From assembly GCA_963682175.1 (NCBI GenBank), contig OY821787.1, positions 16,160,501-16,224,500 of the forward strand: 64,000 nucleotides of DNA. The letters run 5' to 3'. Source of the stretch: Triglochin maritima. Taxonomy: Eukaryota > Streptophyta > Magnoliopsida > Alismatales > Juncaginaceae. The notes beneath the pieces were generated by a model. The model was not told the origin of the DNA. It saw nothing but the letters and a program-made list of their open reading frames with translations, and did not search any database. A program made the translations under genes and the position numbers. This document shows, piece by piece, positions 10,652 to 22,937 of the stretch (positions are counted from its first letter, which is position 1; every line of letters starts with the position of its first letter).

Positions 10652-11575
10652 ATGTATTTTGATTGTCCTAGATTCTTTAGGGCTGCTTCCAAAAGCATTG
10701 TCGCTCATCTGACTCGAGGAGATAAACTCAATGAAAGAAATTATGATCTGTGGCATCGCAAAATTGAGTATCTCTTAGAGGAACAGGACATGTTAGAAAA
10801 CATAAACCAATCTATGCCCCCCCCCCCCCCCGAGGAGGGGAATACTGCGCAACATCGCAGAAACTTGGATGTTTATAATGCATGGAAAAAGAAAGACCGA
10901 ATTGCTCGAATCACAATTCTAAGTTCAATGAGGGACGATCTGTTACTGCAGTTCGAAAAGTTTCGAACTGCAAAGGCCTTGTGGGAAGTTGTGAAGTTTC
11001 AGTACAGAGTGACCTCCGTCACAAGGGCCCGTCAGCTTGGGCTTATGTTTGATGGGTATAAAATGCGCCAAGGTCACACAATGAGGCAGCATATTACCGC
11101 AATGTCAAACATGATTAGCGAGCTGAGCGCTGCCGGTCGTGCTAAGACCGATGAGGAGCAAGTATCTGCTCTCATCAGATCGTTGCCTTCAAAGAATTGG
11201 GAGCATATGAAGGTCCATCTGACTCATGCTGATGACATAAGGACATTTGACCAAGCCGCAAAACACCTAGAGCTGGAGGAGAACCGCATGCTTGCGGAAA
11301 CCCCTCTAACTGAAGTGTTTGCTGCTGAAGCTGGCGCTCCTCGGAGGAGTGCAGGTTTTAAGCGCAAAAGAGATAGAGCTCAGGGTTTTAAAGGCAAGAA
11401 GAGTGCAAATGCAAACAAAACAGAAAACAAAGCTGGAAAGAAACGACCTCGAGGATCCAGAAGTGGGAAAGATAAGTCTAATGTGACTTGTTTTAACTGC
11501 CGAAAGACTGGACATTTTGCTCGTGAGTGCACTGAGCAAAAGGTAATTACTGTGTGTAAATCCCTCGAATTGTAA
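10652..11575 (+). CDS. gag of copia C
   Basis: This encodes a 307-residue copia Gag (UBN2-like), the particle protein that packages element RNA. It has the conserved N-terminal segment [20 protein letters not shown], the helical core with [14 protein letters not shown] and [10 protein letters not shown], a basic Lys/Arg-rich linker, and a CX2CX4HX4C zinc knuckle, [14 protein letters not shown], near residue 285. A run of 15 C at 10817-10831 encodes a proline tract and is a likely slippage site. The frame ends at 11575 and the protease/integrase frame starts at 11577 in +1. Many copia elements use one continuous frame, so this is either a decay frameshift or a true one. Confidence 0.85.
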   Translation: MYFDCPRFFRAASKSIVAHLTRGDKLNERNYDLWHRKIEYLLEEQDMLENINQSMPPPPPEEGNTAQHRRNLDVYNAWKKKDRIARITILSSMRDDLLLQFEKFRTAKALWEVVKFQYRVTSVTRARQLGLMFDGYKMRQGHTMRQHITAMSNMISELSAAGRAKTDEEQVSALIRSLPSKNWEHMKVHLTHADDIRTFDQAAKHLELEENRMLAETPLTEVFAAEAGAPRRSAGFKRKRDRAQGFKGKKSANANKTENKAGKKRPRGSRSGKDKSNVTCFNCRKTGHFARECTEQKVITVCKSLEL

Positions 11576-11576
11576 C

Positions 11577-14165
11577 GTGACTAGTTCTGTGATGCTCACT
11601 GATCATTCTCCTGTGTGGATTGTGGATTCAGGTGCCACGGACCACGTAACAAAGGATCGTTCTTCCTTCGTGGAATATCGTCGTGTTCCAAGTGGGAGGC
11701 AAATAAACATGGCAAACAACACTAGCATTGAAGTTCTTGGAGTTGGCACATGCAAAGTGGCTTTGCGAAGTGGTCGGATCCTATTACTTCACGACGTGTT
11801 GTATGCACCAGCTATACGGCGAAATATTATTTCTGTTGTTATGTTAATGAGACATGGTTTTAAAGTTGTTTTTGAAAACAATGATATGGGTTTATACCTT
11901 TCTAACATTTATTATGGATATGCTTTTCTTTCTGACGGTTTTATTGTGTTGGACGCAATTTATGATTTCAATCATAACGCTAGTGCCTTTGTGAGCCAAA
12001 GTTCCATGAATAATGATTCAGTTATGTGGCATGCTAGACTAGGTCACATTGGTGTTGACCGGATGAACAAGTTGGCAAAGGAGGGGGTATTAGGAGAATG
12101 CTCCAAATTTGAATTGCCGACCTGTGAATCTTGTCTAGCTGGAAAGGCAACTAGAAAACCGTTCGGAAAAGCCATTAGGGCTACTTCTCCTTTAGAACTA
12201 ATTCACTCAGATATTTGTGGACCTTTGAATGTGCGTACTAGACATGGACAAAGTTACTTCATCACATTCATTGATGACTTCACGAGATATGGTCATATTT
12301 ATCTTATTTCTCACAAGTCAAAAGCTCTAGAATGTTTTAAGAAATTCATGAGCCTAGTTGAGAATCAGTTGGATAATAACATAAAAACTCTTAGAACGGA
12401 TAGAGGTGGTGAGTATCTCTCCATAATGTTAAAGGAGTTATGTGATGAAAATGGGATATCTAGACAACTCACTATGCCTTATACTCCTCAGCAAAATAGT
12501 GTTGCCGAGAGAAGGAATAGAACGTTGCTAGACATGGTTAGATCCATGATGGCGCATGCGAGCTTACCAATTTCGTTTTGGGGAGATGCTCTAATGACTG
12601 CTGCCTATATCCTCAATAGAGTTCCAACAAAATCGGTTCCCTCAACTCCATATGAGTTATGGACAGGACGGAAGCCTGATTTTAGTCTGCTGCGTCCTTG
12701 GGGATGCGCGGCATACATTCATTCTACTAGTCACCGATATGGAAAACTAGGACCTAGAGGGAAAAAGTGTATCTTTGTAAAATACAGTGATTTCTCCAAA
12801 GGTTATGTTTTTATCGGGGTAGACGAGAATGAAAGAAGGACGGAACTGGAGTCTAGGGATACCACATTCTTGGAAAATGATTTTCCAACCCTTGCTGGAG
12901 CTATCAAAGAGTCAGTGGTCTTCTTTGAACAACAAGATGAGGACATTGCCACTCCACGGGATCATGATCTGGAAGTTGAACATGAGGTTCCACCAGTCGA
13001 TCCTAGTGGGAGCAGCAATGCTGAGGATCCGATAGCTCTCACGGAGGATGAGCCATCAGAAATCCATCTGCGTCGAAGCAAACGCAGGCTCATTCCTCGT
13101 AGGCGGTTTCGCTTAGAGAAAGAGGCCCTCATGATAGCTCAAGAAGAAATTTATTATGAATCATCCGGGATGACAGTAATCGATGAGCAAGAACCGGAGA
13201 CCTTGAAAGAGGCTTTGGAAGTTCCAAATGCTAAAGAGTGGTTAGAAGCTATAAAGGAAGAGTTGGAGTCGATGAAAGTTAATCGAGTCTAGGACTTGGT
13301 CGACTTACCACCGAATCGAAAGGCCATTGGGGCCAAGTGGATCCTCAAGATTAAGAGGAAGGCGGATGGATCTATTGATAGATTCAAGGCTAGACTGGTA
13401 GCTAAAGGCTACACCCAAAGAGAATGCGTGGATTTTGAGGAAACCTTTTCACCCGTGGTTAGGTTTGCCTCCATCCGCCTTCTACTAGCTATTGTAGCTC
13501 AGATGGACTTAGAGCTTTACCAAATGGATGTAAAGACTACTTTTCTCAATGGATAACTTGAGGAGGAGATCTATATGGATCAACCTCAAGGTTTTGAAGT
13601 CAAAGGACAAGAGCGCAAAGTGTGCAAGCTCGACAAGTCCTTGTATGACTTAAAACAAGCGTCTAGACAGTGGAACATTCGCTTCCATCAAGCTATATCA
13701 GAGAATGCGTTCTCTATGCTTGAGAAAGATCACTGTGTGTACGTTAAGAGATCCAATGGTAAATTTGTCATTCTGACCTTGTATGTTGATGACATACTCA
13801 TGGCTGGCAATAGCAAAGAGTTGCTGAAATCCACTAAAGAGTGGTTGTCCTCCACATTTGATATGAAGGACATGGGTGAAGCTAGCTACGTCCTTGGTGT
13901 CAAGATAGTTAGAGATAGGTCCAAGAGACTTCTGGGATTGTCTCAAGAGACTTACATTAACAACGTCTTGAAGAAATACCACATGGACAAATGCAAACCA
14001 ATCGACACTCCTGTTCAGAAGGGTTTACACTTAAGCCTTGATAAGCATCCTGAGACTCCTGAAGAGAAGGCCAAAATGGACAAGGTTCCATACTCCAATG
14101 TTGTGGGAAGCCTCATGTACTCTATAATGTGTACTAGGCCAGTTGTTATGTTGTGGGCGTGGTGA
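11577..14165 (+). pseudogene. pol of copia C (protease, integrase, reverse transcriptase) with two nonsense codons
   Basis: The protease motif DSGAT lies at about residue 17. The GAG-pre-integrase domain has [12 protein letters not shown] and [14 protein letters not shown]. The integrase core keeps its three acidic residues: D in HSDICGP (about residue 210), D in LRTDRGGEY (about 275) and E in [15 protein letters not shown] (about 309). Stop TAG at 13290-13292 precedes the RT. RT follows in the same frame with AIGAKWILKIKRKADGSI, then stop TAA at 13554-13556, then YVDDILMAGN, the RT active site (near 13780). The frame closes at 14165 after TRPVVMLWAW, where a frameshift occurs. The element cannot make full-length Pol. 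Confidence 0.9.
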
Positions 14166-14341
14166 GTCGATACCAGTCCAACCCAAGCATGGAGCATTTT
14201 GTGAAGGACATCATAGCGAGAAAGGAAGTTGTGTTAAGACATGTGTCTACTAGTCTTATGGTAGCTGACCATCTTACCAAAGCCATAGCTAAGGACTCAT
14301 TTGTGTCTCATGTGAAGTCCTTAGGCTTACGCAGACTTTGA
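14153..14341 (+). pseudogene. RNase H remnant of copia C
   Basis: It encodes VVSRYQSNPSMEHF joined directly to VKDIIARKEVVLRHVSTS and VADHLTKAIAKD. In intact copia elements about 100 residues of RNase H, with its catalytic acidic residues, separate these parts. The core is therefore deleted. The fragment is one frame off the RT frame. Confidence 0.8.
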
Positions 14342-15596
14342 TGTATTGGCATGTCTGACTTCCTTTTATGAGTGATTGTGCTTTTCCTTTCGACTATATC
14401 TGTTTGGTTGATGTAGTTATTCTAGCATAAAATATTATTCTGTCAATAGGCTGAAGAATGGTTACTCACACGAGCATTCGCCTCTGGTGCTTTTGATAGC
14501 GAGCAGAGATGAGACTGATCATGAAGAGATCTTGTATGATAGATCCAGAGTAGTTCATGATAGGACAGTCGCCTTGATTAGGAATCAAGATGAGATCCTC
14601 TATGTTGGTGAGGATTGACATGAATGTTCCCACGATTCATGTGACCTATAGAAGCCAAGTGCGAGCATCACATGTGGCGCCAGGTGACACCTGTATGGTG
14701 TTAAGGCGACAATGATGAAGCTCGGGTCAGGCGCAGAGGGGGTGCGACTGGACTAAGACTTGTATGGTGTTGAGAGACAGACATACTGTTGTACACAGTA
14801 TGATCCACCATAGCATGTTTGTCATACAACATGTGCTGAGCGACCATTTGGAAGTGAAAGGATGGATCCCTGCTCCTTCACTGTGTGAGTCCAAGACTTG
14901 ATTGTCATTTAGTTGCCCTCAGTGACCTTCGACGACACCATGAAGCAAAGAGTTGATGTGGCTACTTTGGGATGTTATCTATGACCATGAGAGATTCGGT
15001 CTAAAGAGGCATCTTCGGGAAAGGAGTCAACTCTGAGTGTAATGGTGGTCTGGGGCGAAGGGAAAGGTTTGACTCGACTGCACTAAAAGTATTTGCTGGG
15101 CCCAACTGTATTGGATACAGTAGCAAGTACCTTGAGGACATGAAGGTATTCTCTCCGAGGGATCGAGATACCGTTCATGTCACGTGAGTTTCTGTGTAAA
15201 CCTTGGGAACAGTGATGTACATTTGACTGCTTAATTGTTATTTTTTGAGGATGTTGTCATTCTGGCCTTCTAGTAAGGTTTCTAGTTTGAGACTCCTAAA
15301 TTGCAGGTGCATCACCGGTCGCACGACCCATTTGTCCGTATGATCGGAAGAGTACTTGTGTCGAGGACACATATGGTCTTGTATCAGGGATACATGATCA
15401 AAGACTTGCGTATTGTGGATGCATTCTTGGAAGAGAGAAATAGTATATATCAGGGATGTATACATATGTGTCAGGGACACATAAAGAGGTGACACATTGC
15501 CATCTTATGATTGTATGTATCAGAGATATATACGTATGTGTCAGGGACACAAAAGAAGATGACGTGTTGTTGACGTGCTATTGTGCAAGTGGGAGA
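14342..15596 (+). other. 3' untranslated region of copia C
   Basis: 1.25 kb without a supported gene. An imperfect duplication occurs at about 15440-15490 and 15515-15560 (ATGTGTCAGGGACACA in each). The purine-rich AAGTGGGAGA at 15587-15596 before the LTR is the polypurine tract. Confidence 0.7.
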
Positions 15597-15966
15597 TATT
15601 GGATTAATCTAAGGATTAAGATGATGTTTGCCCAAAGCACTGACACGTGGCGCACTCTCATTGGTTGCGCATTAGGGTTTTGGGTGGGGCCATCTATATA
15701 AGGAGGGGAGCCTCCCATTTTGTGTGCAAACCCTAGCCCCACCAAACCCTAGATGCCACCTCTCCCTCTCTCTCCCATTCGTCCCTCCACATCCACCAAG
15801 CTAATCCGTAGACTCTTGGGTTGTGGACACGTGCTTCTTCTCCAAGAAAGTAGAAGACCGACCGGTGAGAAGGATTCCGTAAGGTGACCTCCGATCTTCC
15901 TTCCGCTGCCACAGGTTCTCTCCAAGAAAGGTACTCCTGAACCTGTAGAATCGTTATTTGCTTACA
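15597..15966 (+). mobile_element. 3' LTR of copia C
   Basis: 370 bp, TATTGGATTAATC to TTGCTTACA, followed by the TSD CAAGC at 15967-15971. Confidence 0.93.
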
Positions 15967-15971
15967 CAAGC

Positions 15972-17802
15972 ATTGTAGCGATTGCACAAGGTTTCGTAGA
16001 GCTTCAATTATCTAGTGGCTTAAATTTATATTTAAAGAACGTCTATTATGTGCCTTTGATTAGCAAGAATATTATTTCTATATCATGTTTGGAAATAGAT
16101 AATTTTAAATATTTCAAACTCTTGGTTGTCTATATCGAAGAATGGAATTTTCTATACAAATGCTTTCATAAGAAATAGACTCTATTTACTTGAATTAAAT
16201 AATAGACAAATTTTAAACATCAATAATAAAAGGCTTAAAACTACTCACATGAATGATACACTCTTGTGGCATTATTGTCTTGGTCACATAAATCTTCCTG
16301 GTCAACTTGATTTTAAATCATTGGAGACATGCGAACCTTGCCTAATGGCAAAATGACCAAGAGGCCTTGAAAGAAAAAGGTCCGAGAGAGAATAACTTGC
16401 TGGATTTGATACATTCCAATGTATGTGGTCCTATGAGTACAAGTGCAAGAGACGGTTTTAGGTACTTCATTACGATCACGGATGACTATAGTCGTTATGA
16501 CTATATTTATCAAATGAGAAACAAAAGTGAATCCTTTGACAAGTTCAAAGAATTCAAGAATGAAGTAGAGAACAACTCAACAAGAAAAACAAGTCTCTAC
16601 GAACCGATCATGGAGGTGAGTACTTAAGCACCGAATTTGATTCATTCCTAAAGGAGTGTGGTATTGTACAACAACTCACTCCTCCTGGTACACCTCAGTG
16701 GAATGGGGTATCCGAAAGGAGGAGTAAGACATTGCTCGACATGGTTCGGTCAATGATAAGTCAAGCTGAATTGCCACTTTACTTTTGGAGCTATGCACTA
16801 GAAGCTGCAACTTATACACTAAATAATGTTCTATCCAAATCCGTAGAGAAAACACCTTATGAACTGTGGAGTGGTAAAACACCTAAGCTCAATTTTCTCA
16901 AGATTTGAGGTTGTGAGGCCTATGTCAAAAGATTGATGTCGAACAAACTTCAACCAAAAGCGGATAAGCACTTCTTTATAGGTTATCCTCGTGGGACAAG
17001 AGGATACTACTTTTGGCATAAAACCTCCAATCGAGTGATTATCGAGAGGGGTGTCGTATTCCTAGAAAAGGAATTCTGGAAAGAATAAAAAGTAGTGAGA
17101 GTAGCATTGTGCTTGAGGAAACTTAAAATATTCTACAAGATCATGATATGAGTGAAAACATTCAAGACCATGAAGGCCCAACCGAGGTTCCTTTGGTTAG
17201 TGGGAGCGTGAGTGAGAGCCCCTCGGAAGCAATTGTGAGAGAAACTCAATCATCCTCGCCGAGTGTACGTTCGAGAATCGAACATGAACTGATTCTGCAA
17301 GAAATTGTGGAAGAAGTTCAGGAAGAACACGTAGAACCAAAAGAACTTAGAAGGTCTACGAGGGAAAGAAAGAAACTCGATTTGTATTTGGGACTTCATG
17401 AGATCATAATACTTGATACCAATGATTCCTCGACCTTTCAATAAGCAATGGAAAGAGAAGACTCCAAACTATGGCTTCAAGCCATGGAGTCCGAAATAGA
17501 ATCCATGTATGGCAATCAAGTGTGGAAACTCGTTGACCTTCCTCAACGAAAGAAGGCCGTTCAAAATAAATGGGTCTTTAAGAGAAAGATGAACATCGAT
17601 GGGAACTTGACAACCTACAAAGCAAGGCTTGTAGTAAAAGGTTTCACTCAAGTTCAAGGAATTGACTATGATGAAATTTTTCACGGGTTGCCATGTTCAA
17701 GTCTATTCGGATTATGCTCACTATTGCCGCATTTCATGATTATGAAATATGGCAAATGGATGTCAAAATAGTGTTCCTTAACGGGAACTTGGAGGAGGAT
17801 GT
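15972..17802 (+). pseudogene. Copia element B, protease-integrase-RT (middle fragment)
   Basis: This continues copia B after element C. It covers the protease C-terminal part, GAG-pre-integrase (LWHYCLGHI, CEPCLMAK), integrase (IHSNVCGPMSTSARDGFRYF; the catalytic D of HSD is N here), [14 protein letters not shown] sequence, the linker with GPTEVPLVSGS, and the start of RT (NKWVFKRKMNIDGNLTTYKA). Several stops and frameshifts interrupt it. It ends at the copia D insertion point, with ATGT at 17799-17802, and RT resumes at 34156. Confidence 0.85.
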
Positions 17803-18244
17803 TGAAGGGAATGTGTTCTAAAAGTTTTACTTTTAAATGTCAATTATTATGAATTGAATGAGAAATCATTTTGTTCCTTGTTTATGTTATTCGTCTTTTA
17901 GAAGTGTTAAGGAAGAGACTCTTGGTCCTTAACCGTAGAGCTCTAAAAGATAATGGTTTACATAAAACAAAAGAAATTCGCAATCATGGTAATTAACATG
18001 AGACATTAATTACCGAGTTAAGATTGTCATGTTGGTCATAGATCATTGTAGCTCTACAAGTGAGTGACAACACGGGTACACAAAAAAGGAAAATACTACT
18101 TTTGTATACTGAATAGACATAATAAGTAAAACAATATAGAAATGTGTTTCTGTGTCATTAATATTTTACTGTGTCTTTGGTCCTTGGATATGAGACTTAT
18201 ATCCGATCACTTAAGAATTGCTTAATTAGGCTAGTGTCTTGAGT

Positions 18245-19380
18245 TATCAATAAACGCTACTAAGGTATGTGTTTAGTATTATTTACAGAATACAGGGACC
18301 TGAATGCAAATTACCCATATCCCGAGCATAAACGCGTGCAAGAGACTCATTTCTATCATAAAGACCAAGTCAAGATTATCGGGATTCAAATGGAAGTCCA
18401 TCCAAGCATAAAAGCATTCAGAGACCTAATTACAAAAAGACCAAGGACTTAAGCACAAAAGTAGCCAGGGACTTAATAGCAAAAAGCCGAGGACCCGACT
18501 GCAAATTAAAGTACCAAAATATTATTTTGGAGAAGTTCTAAAGAAAAATCAATTTGGATCCCCAAATATATGAAGAAATAAATTCGGAGCTCAAAGAAAA
18601 GAAATCAATGCAGACGTGCAAATGACATTTAAATCATACCATAAACACACAGGAAAAATCCGGATCCAATCAGAGCACAGATTGCGGCGACATTGCCGCA
18701 CCTTACATGTAAAATACGGCGGAAACGCCGCACCCCTTGCGATCCGTGGCCCCGGATTTTGTCCAGTCGTGTCTTGACGCGTGTACTTTCCTATTTTATA
18801 CTTAGGTCCCTTGTATCGGCTATAAATAGCCCCGAAATTATGTTGTAAAGACGTTCTTCTCTTTAGCAATAAAATTCTATTCTTTTATTTTGTGTTTTTT
18901 TAGTTTTCTTTTGTAGTTTCTCTAGGACCCCTTCTCCTTCCCTCCATCCATGAGTTTCTAACTCTCTCCAAAGGGTGGGGGTGACGGATTTAGGGTGATG
19001 AGAAGAAAAATGATGTTATTATTTTAATTTCGTGTTAGTATATTTTGATTACTTGAGTTTATGTTGAATCATTTATCATGTAATGCTTTATAACTAATGT
19101 GATTTATTGTAAGTTCAAGAATTCTCTAAACAAAACCCGATATCTAATCCCCCACCCACTGGACTGTCATCCATATTTGCTTTATTTTCTTTTTAGTACT
19201 TGTTGTTCTTGATTTAGATAATTAAAAACCAAAAATCTCAAGCCAAACTTATTTCTCTCTCTATTTCCTAAATCGAAAATCACAAAAATAACAATATATC
19301 TCCCTCCTTGTGTTCGACCCCCGTACTTGCCACGTCTTCATTGACGTTGTGCACTTGCGGTATAAATTAAATTCTCATCA
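18245..19380 (+). mobile_element. E1: 5'-truncated solo LTR of the E family
   Basis: It is homologous to the E LTRs from TATCAATAAA onward and lacks the first about 65 bp (TGATGCATTGCATAC...). It ends TTCTCATCA at 19380. The left junction shares TATCA with copia D LTR sequence, so a deletion through microhomology probably removed the LTR start, the left target-site duplication and about 95 bp of copia LTR. Dyads with GCGGC or CGGCG arms lie at 18683-18700 and 18717-18730. Confidence 0.85.
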
Positions 19381-20034
19381 ACCCTCTTGATTGAGTGATG
19401 ATATTAGTGGGCCCCTTGATAAAGCAAAGTTGTAATGTGCACAATGTGATTTGAGTTAAGTCACATATTTATAACTAGCTTAAAGAGACCAAGAAATGAA
19501 TACTAATTCAAAGATGACACAATACTACTTTGTGTGTATTCTTAATATCATGAGGCAAGGGACGGACACAAGTGGTACACCCCATCACTAAATGGATCGG
19601 GGTTTTGGTTCGAGTGGAATTAAGACATCTGACTAATTTGGAGCTATAATGTGTAGCTAGATACCGCTTATAGCTTGTGATATTAAGCTCTTAATATCAC
19701 TGCCAACTTAGTTTAGATCCTCCCATAGGTCACACCACAAAACCGGGAAACAAGAAATGGGGATTTTGAGTTCATAAGGTGTGTCAGGTTTCATGTAGAA
19801 AATATGACACATATGGTGAACAAGAAAAATCAAAATTATGTTGTGATTAATAACATAATTAGAATCTAAATTAAATTCATATGTGATGTAAATATTATGG
19901 GATGTAATGATTTATCATTACATAGGATAATATGTTACATAAGTTGTGAGCTTACTACTAATCCCGAAATGTCAAATTTTGTAGGGGTTAAACCGAAATT
20001 TGACTAGTCTGCAGTACTGTGCAAAAACGGTCGA

Positions 20035-20295
20035 CCGCTAAACGGTAAACGGTCGACCGAATGTTGCACGGTCGACCGAATGTTGCACGGTCGACCGCTA
20101 AATGGTAAACGGTCGACCGAATGTTGCACGGTCGACCGGATATGTCTCGACCGATAACAGGGAATTTCGTTTGTTCGTTTTCGGTCGACCGACTATATCG
20201 GTCGGTCGACCGACTATATCGGTCGGTCGACCGATTAGTGCGAAAAATATTTTTCTATTACGAACGGTTTACCGAGTTATTAACGGTCGACTGGA
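20035..20295. repeat. CGGTCGACCG palindrome array in copia D 5' LTR
   Basis: By eye there are nine exact GGTCGACCG copies plus decayed ones (GGTCGACTG, GGTTTACCG). A block with CGGTCGACCGCTAAA and CGGTCGACCGAATGTTGCA is duplicated, and CGGTCGACCGACTATAT is duplicated near the end. The core CGGTCGACCG is a perfect 10-bp palindrome containing a SalI site. The array lies upstream of the TATA box. Confidence 0.92.
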
Positions 20296-20743
20296 TGGTT
20301 AGACGGAAGTTTGCATGAATTCATGGGCAAGAGGTTGCACATGAATAGGTAATTTGGAGAGAACTTATAAATACAAGTTTATCTCATTACCTTATTAATT
20401 AATTCATTATCTTCTTGTGCAAACATCTCTCTCCATAATTCTCCACGAATTTCCTTAATTCTTGAGTTTAATTTTAGTTTTCAGAGATCTTCATCTCAAG
20501 GGAACTAAAGAGGGGTTAGTAGTTAGATTCTAAACCCTATTGGAGATTGAGAGGCTAGCTCTTCTCTCTCCGATCTTGTTTACAGTTTGGTGAATACTCG
20601 GTGGCATCCGGCGCAGCGACAAGCATCTTCAACATCTTCGGATCATCAAGAAGTTTTAGAGAACTTCTAGGTATGAAATTCGGAGCCCATGTTTGGTTTA
20701 ATAAAATATTGACACTAGTTATTAAAACAAACCGATGCATGCA

Positions 20744-21970
20744 TGATGCATTGCATACATTGCATCATATGTCTTTCATTTAGATTACTTTTATATCAAT
20801 AAATGCTACTAAGGTATGTGTTTAGTCTTATTTACAGAATACAGGGACCTGAATGCAAATTACCCACATCCCGAGCATAAACGCGTGCAAAAGACTCATT
20901 TCTATCATAAAGACCAAGCTCAAGATTATCGGGTTTCAAATGGAAATGTATCCAAGCATAAAAGCATTCAAGACCTAATTACAAAAAGAACAAGGACTTA
21001 AGCACAAAAGTAGCCGGGGACTTAATTGCAAAAAGACAAGGACCTAATTGCAATTAAAGCACCAAAATATTATCTTGGAGAAAATCTAAAGAAAAATCAA
21101 TGTGGATCTCCGAATATATGAAGGAGTTAATCCGGAGCTCAAAAGAATGGAAAGAATCAATCCAGACGCGCAAAGGAGGATCAAATCATACCATAAACAC
21201 ACAGCAAAAATCCGAATCAAATCCGACCTTATTGTGCGGCGATTTAGCCGCACATTACATGTATAGTGCGGCGTTTCCGCCGCCCCAGAGTTGATCCGCG
21301 TCTCCAAATTTTGTCCAGTCGTGTCTGGACACGTGTACTCTCCAATTCTATACTTAGGTCTCTTGTAACAACTATAAATAGCCCCGAGAACGATGTTAGA
21401 AGGGTCCTTGGCCTTAGACCTAGTTTTTAGTTGTTGTTTTTATTTGTAGTCTTTTCTTTAGTAATAAAATTCTGTCTTTTATTTCTTGTTTTTACTTTTC
21501 TTTTGTAATGCCTCTAGGACCCCTTCTTCCTCCCTCTATGAATTTCTAACTCTTTCCAAAGGGTGGAGGTGACGGATTTAGGGTGAAGAGAAGATGAATA
21601 AATGTTATTATTTTAATTTCGTGATTAGTATATTTTGATTACTTGAGTTTATGTTAAATCATTTATCATGTAATGCTTCATAACTAACATGATTTATTAT
21701 AAGTTTCTGAATTCTCTAATCTAAACCTTAAATCTAAAACCTCCACCTGACGGAATTCACCTCTTTGTTCTTGTTTTAGTTTTAATCGTTCATGTTTCTT
21801 GCTTTAGATAATTAAAACCCAAAAATCTCAAAACCAACTTATTTCTTCTCTCATTCTTTCCCCCAATCGAAATCACATTAATAACAAATCTCTCCCTCCT
21901 TGTGTTCGACCCGTACTTGCCACGTCTTTATTGACGTCGTGCACTTGCGGTATAAATTTAATTCTCATCA
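20744..21970 (+). mobile_element. 5' LTR of element E
   Basis: It begins TGATGCATTGCATACATTGC and ends AATTCTCATCA. The U3 carries repeated GGAC(C/T)TAATTGCAA-like units (20840-21060), dyads at 21234-21253 and 21268-21283, a TGTCCAG/CTGGACA inverted repeat next to ACACGTGT, and a TATA box in CTATAAATAGCC near 21373. Confidence 0.93.
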
Positions 21971-21976
21971 AGTTTT

Positions 21977-21994
21977 TGGCACCGTTGCCGGGGA
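21977..21994 (+). other. Primer binding site of element E, tRNA-Asp type
   Basis: TGGCACCGTTGCCGGGGA lies 6 bp after the LTR and differs at one base from the site at 7761. Confidence 0.85.
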
Positions 21995-22128
21995 GGCGAC
22001 GCAGATTTTGTTTTTTGTTGATTTCGATTCCATCCTGTTTATCTTGTGCGCGATCTAACTATTTGGGTTTGTGTTTCAGGAGACAACAGAGTGCGCGGAA
22101 AAATCCGGGCACATTTACAGCTAAACGA

Positions 22129-22176
22129 GCGGCGAAATCGCCGCACCTGAAGAGTAACTTGCGGCGAATCTGCCGC
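22129..22176. repeat. Two GCGGCG dyads in the element E leader
   Basis: GCGGCGAAATCGCCGC (22129-22144) and GCGGCGAATCTGCCGC (22161-22176) resemble the two dyads of the E LTR U3. The arms are kept and the centres differ. Confidence 0.9.
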
Positions 22177-22466
22177 ACACTTGGAGCTTCTGAGCTTCAA
22201 ATTTTTCTGGGACGCGACTCATCTCTGGGTGGACGCGTGAAGCTACTGAAATTTCGAGAGCGGGCGGTGAACCCGACTGGGCATTGCATAGGTAACCTTT
22301 GTTGCCTCTTTTCCTCGTAATTTCTATTTTCAGAAAATTTCCTTTTATTAGAATTGCACGTGTTAGGGCAAAAAAATTCCATAATTGGCAATAATTCAAC
22401 TCTGACCTAAAATTGGCAAAATTAGAAAGGCCTTAGTGCATGCATCATCTAGTGTTTTGTAGGTGA

Positions 22467-22937
22467 AAGAGAAAAGGGTCGGTTTCCAAGTCAACCTGAG
22501 GTGAACCCAAGATCTAATAATCAATATCAGCCCTATCAACCACCTTCAGGAAATAACAACCCTAGACCGGTTCAAATGGTTAATGAGGAAGGACCGTTCC
22601 AACAAATAAATGCAGTAGTATCATTACGGTCTTGAAGACAAGTCGATGACAATGTGGTAAATCCTAGAGCGCCTAATCAATCTAGCCACTAAGCAACCAC
22701 ATATGACCTAACCATTGAACCCGACGTCCAATCTGAAACACCCAACTCACCTACTCAACCTGAACCCATAACCCAACCTGAGCGAGTCTATGTTCCTAAA
22801 GCTCCATTCCCCAATAGACTTAAGAAAAACTCTAGTGCACAAATGTAGAAAATCTTGGAAGTATTTAAGCAAGTTAAGGTGAATATTCCACTCTTAGACA
22901 TCAACAAATACCTGCTTATGCTAAATTCTTAAAAGAT
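22467..22937 (+). pseudogene. Degraded gag tail of element E
   Basis: It reads SQPEVNPRSNNQYQP and later PKAPFPNRLKKNS and VFKQVKVNIPLL, collinear with the C-terminal Gag of element A (SQPEVNPQG, PKAPFPERLKKK, FRQVKVNIPLL). At least three stops and a small deletion near 22905 break it. The capsid-like domain and zinc knuckle are absent. Confidence 0.75.

Larger units (their letters stand above)
8210..15966 (+). mobile_element. Copia element C, full length, TSD CAAGC
   Basis: A 7757-bp Ty1/copia retrotransposon lies inside copia B. Its LTRs are at 8210-8592 (383 bp) and 15597-15966 (370 bp), with CAAGC on both sides (8205-8209, 15967-15971). By eye the LTRs differ by about six substitutions and one 13-bp indel. 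The termini are TA...CA in both LTRs, a non-canonical pair. The domain order gag, protease, integrase, RT, RNase H identifies copia. Nonsense codons and a large RNase H deletion make it inactive. Confidence 0.95.

Noticed and set aside
16126..17771. Separate small genes in the copia B middle fragment
   Set aside because: They are consecutive pieces of one decayed integrase-RT frame, collinear with copia D.
21931..22320. Open frame over the E leader and primer site
   Set aside because: It begins in the LTR and runs through the primer site and GC hairpins; no domain matches.
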